A stretch of DNA of 64,000 nucleotides, taken from positions 1-64,000 of the forward strand of contig NZ_JABBGM010000015.1 of the NCBI RefSeq assembly GCF_012927405.1, given 5' to 3'. Below the pieces are notes generated by a model. It saw nothing but the letters and a program-made list of their open reading frames with translations, was not told the DNA's origin and did no database searches. This DNA comes from Novosphingobium olei (GTDB taxonomy: Bacteria; Pseudomonadota; Alphaproteobacteria; Sphingomonadales; Sphingomonadaceae). Below are positions 25,801 to 33,813 of the stretch, in pieces. A program made the position numbers and the translations under genes. How positions within the stretch are numbered: the stretch's first letter is position 1; the number at the start of each line of letters is the position of its first letter.

Positions 25801-26149
25801 CGAGGAAATCGCCCGCGTGATGCGCGCGCGCGCCGCCCATCCCGGCTGGATCGCGGGGATGATGCGCCACGGCTTTCGGGGGGGCGCCGAACTGGCGGCC
25901 ACGCTCGATCACCTGGCCGCCTTCGCCCATCTTTCGGGCAGCGTGCCCCCGCACCTGTTCGACCTCTACCACGACGCCACGCTGGGGCAGGACGACGTGT
26001 GCGCCTTCCTCAAGCGCGAGAACCCCGCGGCGCTGGCGGCGATGGAAGCGCGCTTCGCCGCGCTTCACGCCGCCGGGCTGTGGTCCACGCGGCGCAATTC
26101 CATTCTGGCCAGCCTGCCATTGTCCGCCGGAGCGGAGGACGGCGCATGA
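22868..26149 (+). CDS. cobN: Cobaltochelatase subunit CobN
   Basis: A 1,093-residue large subunit that inserts Co2+ into hydrogenobyrinic acid a,c-diamide in the aerobic pathway, together with the ATPase subunits CobS and CobT. Family segments include GTPYWSYGLQQVE, GRVFAGVASFKEAA, HVGAHGTLEWLPGKAVALS and GTRSGRDD-type replacements near SHRGRTDVLPTGRNLYAIDP. The chain is somewhat shorter than the roughly 1,250 residues of classical CobN but is uninterrupted. Its stop overlaps the cobG start by 4 bases (ATGA). The CobS/CobT chelatase partners are not in this window and must be encoded elsewhere. Confidence 0.95.
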   Translation: MHVIFRETHGMEETSIPQDLGQEPADLVVLSFSDSDLGAFAGGWHRARLADPAFPTLRLANLGALTHPLSVDTYVERTLSGTKGILIRLIGGTPYWSYGLQQVEALARSRGIALAVLPGDGRPDRRLDAASTVPVATLRELDRLCETGGAEAAQATLSLLADAAGLAVSTMDSSAAFPVAGGWHPDRGLCDPLATALDAARPLVLIVFYRSYLAAHDLDPFVALHRGFEKAGLSTLSLFVPSLKEPQARAQVDGWVRALAPAAIVNATAFSARDEQGHSPLDAAGTPVFQVALATGSRAGWTAASRGLSPADLAMHVVLPEIDGRVFAGVASFKEAALHDPALGFAQNRHSADGERIAGIVGRVAGWIALAGKPAAERRAALVLSTYPGKPHLMAHAVGLDALASAEAILSDMAEAGFITGAVPDLVAALANESLNWPLAAYRDALAMLPEALRTALRENWGEPEDDPAVVEGAFRFSAVSVGNALVALQPERGAVADRDGTYHDVGLCPRHGYVAFYLWLRAQGINAMVHVGAHGTLEWLPGKAVALSDGCWPEALTAGLPVIYPFIVNDPGEAAQAKRRIGAVTLGHAPPPLTPTAHGAGLARIETLLDEFSNAGGLDPARRDRLQGTIRDEARALGLEAELGLDTATSLVEAITRIDRFVCDVKESQFGDGLHVFGRGEQGAAERAGLLAALAGRRVPAGPAGSPHRGRTDVLPTGRNLYAIDPRAVPSRSAHAQGVVLAEELVRRHLQDHGDYPRGLVVDLWGSATMRTAGEEFAMALHLLGAKPMWDPASERVTGIEILPLAMLDRPRIDVTLRVSGLFRDAFPTLPVLFGQAVRALCERDEDPEWNSLANTQAMPRVYGPQPGRYGLGMGAAAEVYTEAARQAAGEAWLAASDHALDALDPRRDGEGLRQRVARADAFVHVQDLAETDLLLAADYAAHEAGFAAAQAVTGGGAALYHLDTRDPARPVARALTEEIARVMRARAAHPGWIAGMMRHGFRGGAELAATLDHLAAFAHLSGSVPPHLFDLYHDATLGQDDVCAFLKRENPAALAAMEARFAALHAAGLWSTRRNSILASLPLSAGAEDGA

Positions 26150-27276
26150 GCGGCTTCGTAGTCAAGGGCTGGTGCCCCGATGCCTGGCGCCCGATGGCAA
26201 CGGGTGACGGCCTGCTGGTGCGCATCAAGCCCCGACTGGCGCGACTGGCGCGCGATCAGGTGCTGGCGTTGTGCGCGCTGGCAGACAGGTTCGGCAACGG
26301 CATTATCGACGTCTCGCGCCGGGCCAATTTCCAGATTCGCGGAGTCGACCAAGCCGGCTGGCGCGCACTGGTGGCCGAGCTGATGGCGTTGGAACTGGTC
26401 GATGCCGATGCGCAGATGGAACGGCGGCGCAACGTCCTGATGGTGCCCGACTGGACCGACGGCGACGACAGCCACCGCATCGCCTGCGATCTTGCCGCGA
26501 AACTCGACCGATTGCCCGAATTGCCCGGAAAGGTCGGCTTCGTGATCGACGCCGGGACCGCCCCTGCGATGCTGGACGAGGCAGGCGACTTCCGCATCGA
26601 GCGGGGCGCGGGCGGCGGGCTGATCCTGCGCGCGGCAGGGCACGAAACCGGCGTGGCCGCTTCCGCCGGCGACGAGGCCCCGATGCTTGTCGCGCTGGCG
26701 CACTGGTTCGACATGAGCGGCGGAACACGGTCCGGGCGCATGGAAAGACACGCCGCCCCCTTGCCCGATTGGGCCACGGGGGCGATCCCGCCGGCGCCTC
26801 CCCAGGCTCCGATCACGCCCGGCCCGGTCCGACTGGGCATGGCGCTGGGCGCACCGTTCGGTCAGGTGGAAGCGGCGGTGCTGGCGCAAGCGCTGGCCGA
26901 TCCGGCCGCCACCGGCCTGCGCGTGACGCCCTGGCGCATGCTGGTGATCGAAGGCGCGCGACAAGGCGGCATCCCCGGTCTGATCGACGATCCGGCCGAT
27001 CCGGTGCTGCGCGTGCATGCCTGCCCCGGCGCACCGTTCTGCGCGCAGGCCAGCGTTGCCACGCGCGATCTGGCGCGGCGGCTGGCGCCTGCCATCGCCG
27101 GTTCGCTGCACGTTTCGGGCTGCGCCAAGGGCTGTGCCTGCACGCACGCGACCGCCTTCACGCTCACCGGCCGCGATGGCCGGTTCGATCTGGCGCGCGA
27201 AGCCCGCGCCGGTTCCGCCGCCGAAAGAACCGATCTCGAACCCTGCACGGTTCTTGCGCATTTTGGAGTCGCCTGA
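26146..27276 (+). CDS. cobG: Precorrin-3B synthase CobG
   Basis: A 376-residue iron-sulfur monooxygenase that uses O2 to turn precorrin-3A into precorrin-3B, the defining step of the oxygen-dependent pathway. It is built like a short nitrite/sulfite reductase: VSRRANFQIRGVDQAGWRAL in the first ferredoxin-like half and RVHACPGAPFCAQASVATRD plus HVSGCAKGCACTHATAF for the Fe-S cluster cysteines. Starts and stops overlap its neighbours (ATGA with cobN, TGATG with cobH). It is a clear marker that the host makes B12 aerobically. Confidence 0.93.
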   Translation: MSGFVVKGWCPDAWRPMATGDGLLVRIKPRLARLARDQVLALCALADRFGNGIIDVSRRANFQIRGVDQAGWRALVAELMALELVDADAQMERRRNVLMVPDWTDGDDSHRIACDLAAKLDRLPELPGKVGFVIDAGTAPAMLDEAGDFRIERGAGGGLILRAAGHETGVAASAGDEAPMLVALAHWFDMSGGTRSGRMERHAAPLPDWATGAIPPAPPQAPITPGPVRLGMALGAPFGQVEAAVLAQALADPAATGLRVTPWRMLVIEGARQGGIPGLIDDPADPVLRVHACPGAPFCAQASVATRDLARRLAPAIAGSLHVSGCAKGCACTHATAFTLTGRDGRFDLAREARAGSAAERTDLEPCTVLAHFGVA

Positions 27277-27905
27277 TGCCCCATGCCTATGAAACCTGTG
27301 GCGCGGCGATCTATCGCCAATCGTTCGCCACCATCCGCGCAGAAGCAGACCTGACCCGCTTTTCCGCTTCGGAGGAGCCGGTCGCCGTGCGGATGATCCA
27401 CGCCGCCGGCATGGTGGACCTGGCGCGGGACATCCGCTTTTCGCCCGGCTTTGCCGACGCGGCGCGCGCCGCGCTGGCCGCAGGCGCGCCGATCCTGTGC
27501 GATGCGCGCATGGTGTCCGAAGGGATCACCCGGCCGCGCCTGCCGGCCGACAACGCGGTGCTGTGCACGCTGCACGATCCGCAGGTGCCCCCGCTGGCAC
27601 AAGCCATGGCCAACACCCGGTCCGCCGCCGCGCTGGAACTGTGGCGTCCGCATCTGGCCGGGGCCGTGGTCGCCATCGGCAATGCGCCGACTGCGCTGTT
27701 CCACCTGCTGAACATGATGGAAGACCCCGATTGCCCGCGCCCCGCCGCGATCATCGGCTGTCCGGTGGGCTTTGTCGGCGCGGTGGAATCCAAGGCCGCA
27801 TTGTGGGAAGCGCAGCCCGTTCCCTGCTGCATCGTGGAGGGCCGTCTCGGCGGAAGCGCGATCACCGTGGCCGCCGTCAACGCGCTGGCGAGCCACGCGG
27901 AATGA
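27276..27905 (+). CDS. cobH: Precorrin-8X methylmutase CobH
   Basis: A 209-residue mutase that moves the C11 methyl group to C12, giving hydrogenobyrinic acid. The active-site histidine is in AVRMIHAAGMVDLARDIRFS, and ILCDARMVSEGITRPRLP, AVVAIGNAPTALFHLL and PAAIIGCPVGFVGAVESKAA are conserved. The ATG overlaps the cobG stop by one base and its own stop overlaps cobI. Length is normal for the family. Confidence 0.95.
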   Translation: MPHAYETCGAAIYRQSFATIRAEADLTRFSASEEPVAVRMIHAAGMVDLARDIRFSPGFADAARAALAAGAPILCDARMVSEGITRPRLPADNAVLCTLHDPQVPPLAQAMANTRSAAALELWRPHLAGAVVAIGNAPTALFHLLNMMEDPDCPRPAAIIGCPVGFVGAVESKAALWEAQPVPCCIVEGRLGGSAITVAAVNALASHAE

Positions 27906-28639
27906 GCGCCTCGATGCAGATGGGAACCATCCACGGCGTCGGCCTCGGCCCCGGTGCGCCCGACCTGTTGAGCGTGCGCGCCGACCGACTGGTGCGGGGA
28001 ACCCGCCATATCGCCTATTTCCGCAAGGCCGGACGCCCCGGCCAGGCGCGCCGCATCGCTGAAGGGTTGTTGCGCGACGACGCCGTCGAGATCGCGATGG
28101 AATACCCGGTAACGACCGAAATTCCCGTGTCCGATCCGCGCTACAACGAATGCCTTTCGGCGTTCTATGCCGAATGCACCGAGCGGCTGGCGCAGCTGGC
28201 GAGCGCGGGCGAGGACATCGTGGTGCTGTGTGAGGGCGACCCGTTCTTCTACGGCTCGTTCATGCATCTGCATTCGCGGCTGGCAGACATCGCGCCGGTC
28301 GAGGTCGTGCCCGGCATCACGGGCATGGCGGGCGCGTGGAACGCCACCGGAATGCCGATCACCTGGGGCGACGACGTGCTGACGGTGGCGATGGCGACCC
28401 TGCCCGAAGCGGAACTCGTCCGCCGCATCCGCGATACCGATGCGCTGGTGGTGATGAAGATCGGCCGCAACTTGCCCAAGCTGCGCCGGGCAGTGGCGGC
28501 GGCAGGACGCGAACAGGCCGCATGGCTGGTCGAATATGCCGCCATGCCGACCCAGCGCGTCACGCCGCTGGCGCAGGCCACCGACGTCACGCCCTACTTT
28601 TCGATCCTGCTGATCCACGGACAGGGGCGTCGTCCATGA
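27902..28639 (+). CDS. cobI: Precorrin-2 C20-methyltransferase CobI
   Basis: A 245-residue SAM-dependent methyltransferase acting on precorrin-2 to give precorrin-3A. The tetrapyrrole methylase fold shows GTIHGVGLGPGAPDLLSVRA at the N-terminus, VVLCEGDPFFYGSFMHLH for the second loop and EVVPGITGMAGAWNATGMPI for the third. ATGA overlaps link it to cobH upstream and cobJ downstream. Its substrate precorrin-2 must come from a uroporphyrinogen methyltransferase (CobA or CysG), which is not encoded in this window. Confidence 0.95.
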   Translation: MSASMQMGTIHGVGLGPGAPDLLSVRADRLVRGTRHIAYFRKAGRPGQARRIAEGLLRDDAVEIAMEYPVTTEIPVSDPRYNECLSAFYAECTERLAQLASAGEDIVVLCEGDPFFYGSFMHLHSRLADIAPVEVVPGITGMAGAWNATGMPITWGDDVLTVAMATLPEAELVRRIRDTDALVVMKIGRNLPKLRRAVAAAGREQAAWLVEYAAMPTQRVTPLAQATDVTPYFSILLIHGQGRRP

Positions 28640-29412
28640 GCGATGGCGCAGATACCGGCTGGCTGGCCGTCGCCGGGCTGGGACCGGGTGACGAAGGGCT
28701 GATCACGCCCGAAGTCACCGCGACGCTAGCAGAGGCGACCGACGTCATCGGCTATGTCCCTTATGTAGCACGCGTAGCCGCGCGCGAAGGGCTGGTGCGC
28801 CACCCATCGGACAACCGCGTGGAGCTGGACCGCGCGGCTCTGGCCCTGAACCTTGCCGCGCAGGGCCGCAGGGTTGTGGTGGTATCGTCAGGCGATCCCG
28901 GCGTCTTCGCCATGGCTGCCGCCGTGTTCGAAGCGCTGGAGGCAGGCGCGCCCGAATGGCTGAACGTGGACATCCGCGTGTTGCCGGGGATCACCGCCAT
29001 GCTGGCCGCCAGCGCCCGCGCCGGCGCGCCGCTGGGGCACGATTTCTGCGCGATCAACCTGTCGGACAACCTGAAGCCGTGGGCACTGATCGAAAAGCGC
29101 CTGCGGCTGGCCGCCGAGGCCGACTTCGCCATGGCGTTCTACAACCCGCGCTCGAAATCGCGGCCCGAAGGCTTCGCACGCGCGCTGGCCGTATTGCAGG
29201 AGGCCTGCGGTGACGATCGCCCGGTGCTGTTCGCGCGCGCGGTGTCCACGCCCGACGAGGAGCTGCGCATCGTGCCGCTCGACAAGGCCGAGCCCGCCAT
29301 GGCCGACATGCGCACGATGGTCATCGTCGGGTCCAGCCGCACCCGGACAATCGCGCGCGCCGGTGGGCCGGTGCTCTATACGCCCCGCTCCGTGCCCGAG
29401 ACTGCCGCGTGA
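28636..29412 (+). CDS. cobJ: Precorrin-3B C17-methyltransferase CobJ
   Basis: A 258-residue SAM-dependent methyltransferase that methylates C17 and contracts the ring to precorrin-4. Motifs are WLAVAGLGPGDEGLITPEVT, VVVVSSGDPGVFAMAAAVFE, RVLPGITAMLAASARAGAPL, HDFCAINLSDNLKPWALIEK and FAMAFYNPRSKSRPEGF. The N-terminus overlaps cobI by 4 bases. The last 37 bases overlap, tail to tail, the 3' end of cobK on the opposite strand. Confidence 0.95.
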   Translation: MSDGADTGWLAVAGLGPGDEGLITPEVTATLAEATDVIGYVPYVARVAAREGLVRHPSDNRVELDRAALALNLAAQGRRVVVVSSGDPGVFAMAAAVFEALEAGAPEWLNVDIRVLPGITAMLAASARAGAPLGHDFCAINLSDNLKPWALIEKRLRLAAEADFAMAFYNPRSKSRPEGFARALAVLQEACGDDRPVLFARAVSTPDEELRIVPLDKAEPAMADMRTMVIVGSSRTRTIARAGGPVLYTPRSVPETAA

Positions 29413-30137
29413 CCCAGCCACGCCAGCACATCTTCCGGGCGATGGACCTCGTGCCGCTGGGGAACGGGGGGGCGGTCGATCATCAGCACCGGCAACCCCA
29501 GCTCGCGCGCGGCGACGAGTTTCGCTTCGGCGCCCGCGCCGCCCGCGTTCTTGCTGACGACAAGGTCGATGGCGTGATGCTGCAGCAAGGCGCGATCGCC
29601 CGCGACGGTGAACGGACCGCGATCGACCACCAGCGCATGATGGGGCAGCGGCGGCGTCTGTTCCGGCGCATCCACGAAGCGCAGCAGGTAGTGGTGCTGT
29701 GGCTGGGCGGCGAAGGCAGCGACATGCATCCGCCCCAGCGCCAGCAGGACGCGCCTGCCGGGGCCCGAAAGCGCGGCCACGGCAGCGTCGATATCGGCCA
29801 CGCTGCGCCAGCAATCCCCCTCCACCGGCTGCCACGCCGGACGCGTCAGCGCGATGTGCGCCACGTTGGCGCGCCGGGCCGCCGCGAGGGCGTTGACGCT
29901 CATCGTCGCGGCGAACGGGTGGGTCGCGTCGACCAGATGGGTCACACCCGTTTGGCGCAAGTGATCGGCAAGCCCGTCCACGCCGCCGAACCCGCCGACA
30001 CGCACCGGCACCGGTTGCGCGCGCGGGTTTTCGGTGCGGCCAGCATAGCTGAGCGTAGCGGCGATGCCATGTCCGGCCAGAAGGCGGGCCAGCGCGCTGG
30101 CTTCGGTGGTGCCACCCAGAACAAGGACGTTTGGCAT
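29376..30137 (-). CDS. cobK: Precorrin-6A reductase CobK, antisense within the operon
   Basis: A 253-residue NADPH-dependent reductase that converts precorrin-6A to precorrin-6B. Motifs are MPNVLVLGGTTEASALARLL, HLVDATHPFAATMSVNALAA, VLLALGRMHVAAF and LVVSKNAGGAGAEAKLVAAR, all typical of CobK/CbiJ. It is the only cob gene on the minus strand. Its 3' end overlaps cobJ by 37 bases, and its ATG overlaps the cobL ATG (both read from the sequence CATG at 30,135-30,138). Any promoter must lie inside cobL, and the operon transcript runs antisense through it. Confidence 0.95.
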   Translation of the reverse strand: MPNVLVLGGTTEASALARLLAGHGIAATLSYAGRTENPRAQPVPVRVGGFGGVDGLADHLRQTGVTHLVDATHPFAATMSVNALAAARRANVAHIALTRPAWQPVEGDCWRSVADIDAAVAALSGPGRRVLLALGRMHVAAFAAQPQHHYLLRFVDAPEQTPPLPHHALVVDRGPFTVAGDRALLQHHAIDLVVSKNAGGAGAEAKLVAARELGLPVLMIDRPPVPQRHEVHRPEDVLAWLGHAAVSGTERGV

Positions 30138-31344
30138 GGCTGATCCGGTTCCTGCTGGCTGGTTGACGATCATTGGCATCGGCGAAGACGGCCTCGATGG
30201 CCTGTCCGCCGCCAGCCGCGCGGCGCTGGCCGACGCCGAACTGGTGATGGGGCCTCCGCGCCACCTGTCGCTCCTGCCCGCGCTTACGTGTCCGACCATC
30301 GAATGGCCAGCGCCTTTCGCCGATGGAATCGCCCGCTTGCTGGCCCATCGCGGACGTCGCGTGATCATGCTGGTTTCCGGCGATCCGTTCTGGTTCGGCG
30401 GGGGAAGCAGCGTCGTGAAGCACCTCGATCGCCACGAATGGAAAGCGCACGCCGCGCCATCGACCTTTGCGCTGGCCGCAGCCGAGCTGGGCTGGGCCTT
30501 GCAGGACAGTATGTGCCTGGGCCTGCACGCCGCGCCGCTGCAACGGCTGCGCCCACACCTTGCTCCTGGCCGTCAGATCATCGCCCTTCTGCGCGATGGC
30601 GCGGCCGTGGCCGATCTGGCCGCCTACCTCACCGACCTTGGCTTCGGTCCTTCGAGGCTGCACGTGATGGAAGCGCTGGGCGGACCGCGCGCGCGGGTAC
30701 GCCACGTCCGCGCCGATGCGCCGCCATTGCGCGACGTGGCGCATCCCGTGGCCGTGGGGATCGCGACAGCGGGCGAAGGGGAAGTCTTGCCCGTGACTTC
30801 AGGCCTGCCCGACGACCTGTTCGCGTCCGATGGCCAGATCACCAAGCGCCCGATCCGCGCGCTGACGCTGTCGGCGCTGGCCCCGCGCGCGGGCGAAACG
30901 CTGTGGGACATCGGCGCGGGGTCCGGCTCGATCGGGATCGAATGGCTGCTGTCGCACCCGGCCAACGCGGCCATCGCGCTGGAAGCCGATCCCGTGCGCG
31001 CCGCCCGCGCACGCGTCAACGCGGCGGCGTTGGGCGTAGACCGGTTGCGCGTGATCGAAGCGCGTGCGCCCGAGCGCCTTCCCGATGGTCCCGCGCCCGA
31101 TGCGGTGTTCATCGGCGGCGGTCTGTCCCCTGCCCTGCTGGAGATGTTGTGGGCGCGCCTGCCCGCAGGAACCCGGCTGGTGGCCAACGCGGTGACTCTG
31201 GAATCCGAAGCGGTGCTGACCCACTGGCAGGGCGCAAAAGGCGGCAGCCTGCTGCGGGTGGAACTGGCCGACGCCGCGCCGATCGGTAGCCGCCATGGCT
31301 GGAAGGCGCGCTATCCGGTTGTGCAGTGGAGCGTGACGCTGTGA
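30136..31344 (+). CDS. cobL: Precorrin-6Y C5,15-methyltransferase (decarboxylating) CobL
   Basis: A 402-residue two-domain enzyme that methylates C5 and C15 of precorrin-6B and removes the C12 acetate carboxyl to give precorrin-8X. The N-terminal CbiE-like half has WLTIIGIGEDGLDGLSAASR and RVIMLVSGDPFWFGGGSSVV. The C-terminal CbiT-like half has ETLWDIGAGSGSIGIEWLLS and DAVFIGGGLSPALLEMLW. AAGGA lies 8 bases before the ATG. The ATG shares its bases with the start codon of cobK on the other strand, and the stop overlaps the cobE GTG. Confidence 0.95.
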   Translation: MADPVPAGWLTIIGIGEDGLDGLSAASRAALADAELVMGPPRHLSLLPALTCPTIEWPAPFADGIARLLAHRGRRVIMLVSGDPFWFGGGSSVVKHLDRHEWKAHAAPSTFALAAAELGWALQDSMCLGLHAAPLQRLRPHLAPGRQIIALLRDGAAVADLAAYLTDLGFGPSRLHVMEALGGPRARVRHVRADAPPLRDVAHPVAVGIATAGEGEVLPVTSGLPDDLFASDGQITKRPIRALTLSALAPRAGETLWDIGAGSGSIGIEWLLSHPANAAIALEADPVRAARARVNAAALGVDRLRVIEARAPERLPDGPAPDAVFIGGGLSPALLEMLWARLPAGTRLVANAVTLESEAVLTHWQGAKGGSLLRVELADAAPIGSRHGWKARYPVVQWSVTL

Positions 31345-31706
31345 TCGTGGCAGGCTTTGGCTTCCGTTCGGGCGCGACGATTGAATCGCTGCGCGCGGCG
31401 CTGGCGCTCGCCCAGTCCGGCCTGCCCGATGTGACCCACCTCGCCACCGCCGGCGACAAGGCCCCCGCCTTGCGGCCACTGGCCGAAGCCTTGCGCCTGC
31501 CGCTGCTGGCGGTGGAGGCGGAACGGCTGTGCGCCATCCCCACGGCTACCCGGTCCGCCGCCAGCCGAAAGGCGCGCGGAACCGGCAGCGTGGCCGAAGC
31601 CGCCGCGCTCGCCGCCGCAGGCGCGCGCGCCCGACTGCTGTGCTCCCGCCAGATTTCCCCAGACCGCATGGCCGTATGCGCCATAGCCCAAGGACTTTCC
31701 GCATGA
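31341..31706 (+). CDS. cobE: Cobalamin biosynthesis protein CobE
   Basis: A 121-residue protein from a GTG start (GTGA overlap with the cobL stop). It matches the CobE/CbiG C-terminal domain family: IVAGFGFRSGATIESLRAAL, LATAGDKAPALRPLAEALRL, CAIPTATRSAASRKARGTGS, VAEAAALAAAG and ARLLCSRQISPDRMAVCAIA. The biochemical function of stand-alone CobE in the aerobic pathway is not settled. CbiG opens the delta-lactone in the anaerobic route, a step not needed here. It overlaps cobM by 4 bases. Confidence 0.88.
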   Translation: MIVAGFGFRSGATIESLRAALALAQSGLPDVTHLATAGDKAPALRPLAEALRLPLLAVEAERLCAIPTATRSAASRKARGTGSVAEAAALAAAGARARLLCSRQISPDRMAVCAIAQGLSA

Positions 31707-32488
31707 CCGTCCACTTCATCGGCGCCGGCCCCGGCGCGTCCGACCTTCTCACCCTGCGCGGCCGCGACCTGATCGCGGCAAGCCCGGTGTGTCTCTATGC
31801 AGGATCGCTGGTTCCAGCGGCAGTGCTGGCGCATTGCCCGCCGGGCGCGCGGATCGTGAACACCGCGCCAATGGCGCTGGACGAGATCATCGCGGAGATG
31901 GCCGACGCCCATGCCGCAGGGCACGACGTGGCGCGGCTGCATTCGGGCGACCTGTCTGTCTGGTCGGCGATGGGCGAACAGTTGCGCCGCCTGCGGGCAA
32001 TCGACATCCCCTTCACCGTCACCCCCGGCGTCCCGGCCTTCGCCGCCGCCGCCGCGACGCTGGAAGCGGAACTGACGCTGCCCGAACTGGGCCAGTCGCT
32101 GGTGCTGACGCGCACCCCCGGCCGCGCCAGCACGATGCCGGCGCAAGAGAGCCTCGCCAACTTCGCCGTTACCGGCGCGACGCTGGCGATCCACCTCTCG
32201 ATCCACAACCTCGCCACCGTGGTTGCCGATCTGACCCCTGCCTATGGCGCGGACTGTCCGGTTGCGGTGGTATGGCGCGCAAGCTGGCCCGACGAACGCG
32301 TGGTGCGCGCCACGCTTGGCACGGTGGAAAAGGCCGTCGCCGGCAGCATGGAACGCACGGCGCTGATCCTCGTCGGCCGCGTTCTGGCCGCCGAAGGCTT
32401 TGGCGAAAGCAGCCTATACGCGCGCGGCTATGACCGGCGGTTCCGCCCGCAGGATGCAGCCTCGCGGTTCATGGGCGTGACCGAATGA
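31703..32488 (+). CDS. cobM: Precorrin-4 C11-methyltransferase CobM
   Basis: A 261-residue SAM-dependent methyltransferase that converts precorrin-4 to precorrin-5. Family marks are TVHFIGAGPGASDLLTLRGR, VCLYAGSLVPAAVLAHCPPG, VARLHSGDLSVWSAMGEQLR and PFTVTPGVPAFAAAAATLEA, then LTRTPGRASTMPAQESL and MAIHL-like ATLAIHLSIHNL. ATGA overlaps join it to cobE and cobB. Length is normal. Confidence 0.95.
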   Translation: MTVHFIGAGPGASDLLTLRGRDLIAASPVCLYAGSLVPAAVLAHCPPGARIVNTAPMALDEIIAEMADAHAAGHDVARLHSGDLSVWSAMGEQLRRLRAIDIPFTVTPGVPAFAAAAATLEAELTLPELGQSLVLTRTPGRASTMPAQESLANFAVTGATLAIHLSIHNLATVVADLTPAYGADCPVAVVWRASWPDERVVRATLGTVEKAVAGSMERTALILVGRVLAAEGFGESSLYARGYDRRFRPQDAASRFMGVTE

Positions 32489-33813
32489 ACGTTCCCGGCC
32501 TGCTGGTTGCGGCGCCCGCTTCGGGCACGGGCAAGACCACGGTCATGCTCGGCCTGTTGCGCGCGCTGGTGGAGGATGGCCTTGCCGTGCAGCCGTTCAA
32601 GAGCGGGCCGGACTACATCGATCCCGCGTTCCACCGCGCTGCCTGCGGCCGCGCGTCGTTCAACCTCGATAGCTGGGCGATGGAACCGGCGCTGATCGCC
32701 GCCATCGCCACGCAGGCGGCGGGCGCGGACATGATCCTGGCCGAAGGGTCGATGGGCCTGTTCGACGGCGTGGCGCTGCCCGGCGCGAGCGGCAATGGCG
32801 CCAGCGCCGACCTTGCCCGGCGCATGGGCTGGCCGGTGGTGCTGGTGATCGATGCGTCGGGGCAGGCGCAGTCAGCCGCCGCCACCGCGCTCGGCTTCCG
32901 CGACTTCGATCCGCGCTTGCAGATTGCCGGGGTCATCCTCAACCGCGTGGCCAGCCCGCGCCACGAAAGCCTTGTGCGCAAGGGGCTGGAGGCGATCGGC
33001 ATGCCGGTGCTGGGGGCCCTGCCCCGGCGCGGCGACCTTGCCCTGCCCGAACGCCATCTGGGCCTGGTGCAGGCAATGGAGCATCCCGACCTTGAGCGGG
33101 CGGTGGCCGAATATGCCGCGTTCCTGCGCGAACACGCCGATCTGGCGGCCATCCGCGATGCAGCCCGGGCGGCCCTCGCCGCCGCATCGGAACCGGGTCC
33201 GATGCCCGCCCCCCCGGCGCAGCGGATCGCCATTGCCCGGGACGCCGCGTTTTCGTTCCTCTATCCGCACCTTCTGGAAGGCTGGCGGCGTGCCGGAGCG
33301 CAGATCCTGCCGTTCTCCCCGCTGGCCGATCAGGCGCCGCCCACCGACGCGGACCTGGTGTGGCTGCCCGGCGGCTATCCCGAGCTGCACGCCGGGGCGA
33401 TCGCGGCGGCCTCCACGTTCCTCGCGGGCCTGCGCCGCCATGCCGAGACGCGGCCCGTCCATGGCGAATGCGGCGGCTACATGGTGCTGGGCGAGGCGCT
33501 GGTCGACAAGGCGGGCACGCGACATCGTATGGCGGGCCTGCTGGGGCTGGAAACCAGCCATGCCCAGCGCCGGATGCACCTCGGCTATCGCCATGCCACG
33601 CTGCTGGCCCCCATCGCGGGCATTCCGACAGGCAGTGCCCTGCGCGGGCACGAGTTCCACTATTCCACCATCGTGGCGCAGCGCGACGAACCGCTGGCCC
33701 GCGTGACCGATGCCAACGGCGATGCGGTTGCGGAGACCGGATCGCGGCGCGGCCATGTCACGGGAACCTTCTTCCACATGATCGCGCCATGCGGTGCCGG
33801 TGGTGCCGCATGA
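32485..33813 (+). CDS. cobB: Hydrogenobyrinic/cobyrinic acid a,c-diamide synthase CobB
   Basis: A 442-residue ATP- and glutamine-dependent amidase adding amides at the a and c side chains. The N-terminal dethiobiotin-synthetase-like P-loop is LLVAAPASGTGKTTVMLGLL, followed by VQPFKSGPDYIDPAFHRAA. The C-terminal class I glutaminase half has VWLPGGYPELHAGAIAAAS and the nucleophile cysteine in RPVHGECGGYMVLGEALVD, with the late histidine in GHEFHYST. It overlaps cobM and cobF by 4 bases each. Confidence 0.95.
   Translation: MNVPGLLVAAPASGTGKTTVMLGLLRALVEDGLAVQPFKSGPDYIDPAFHRAACGRASFNLDSWAMEPALIAAIATQAAGADMILAEGSMGLFDGVALPGASGNGASADLARRMGWPVVLVIDASGQAQSAAATALGFRDFDPRLQIAGVILNRVASPRHESLVRKGLEAIGMPVLGALPRRGDLALPERHLGLVQAMEHPDLERAVAEYAAFLREHADLAAIRDAARAALAAASEPGPMPAPPAQRIAIARDAAFSFLYPHLLEGWRRAGAQILPFSPLADQAPPTDADLVWLPGGYPELHAGAIAAASTFLAGLRRHAETRPVHGECGGYMVLGEALVDKAGTRHRMAGLLGLETSHAQRRMHLGYRHATLLAPIAGIPTGSALRGHEFHYSTIVAQRDEPLARVTDANGDAVAETGSRRGHVTGTFFHMIAPCGAGGAA

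Noticed and set aside
22847..26068. 1,073-residue open frame antisense to cobN
   Set aside because: Long antisense frames are expected opposite GC-rich coding sequence; composition is Arg/His/Gln-rich and no domain is recognisable.
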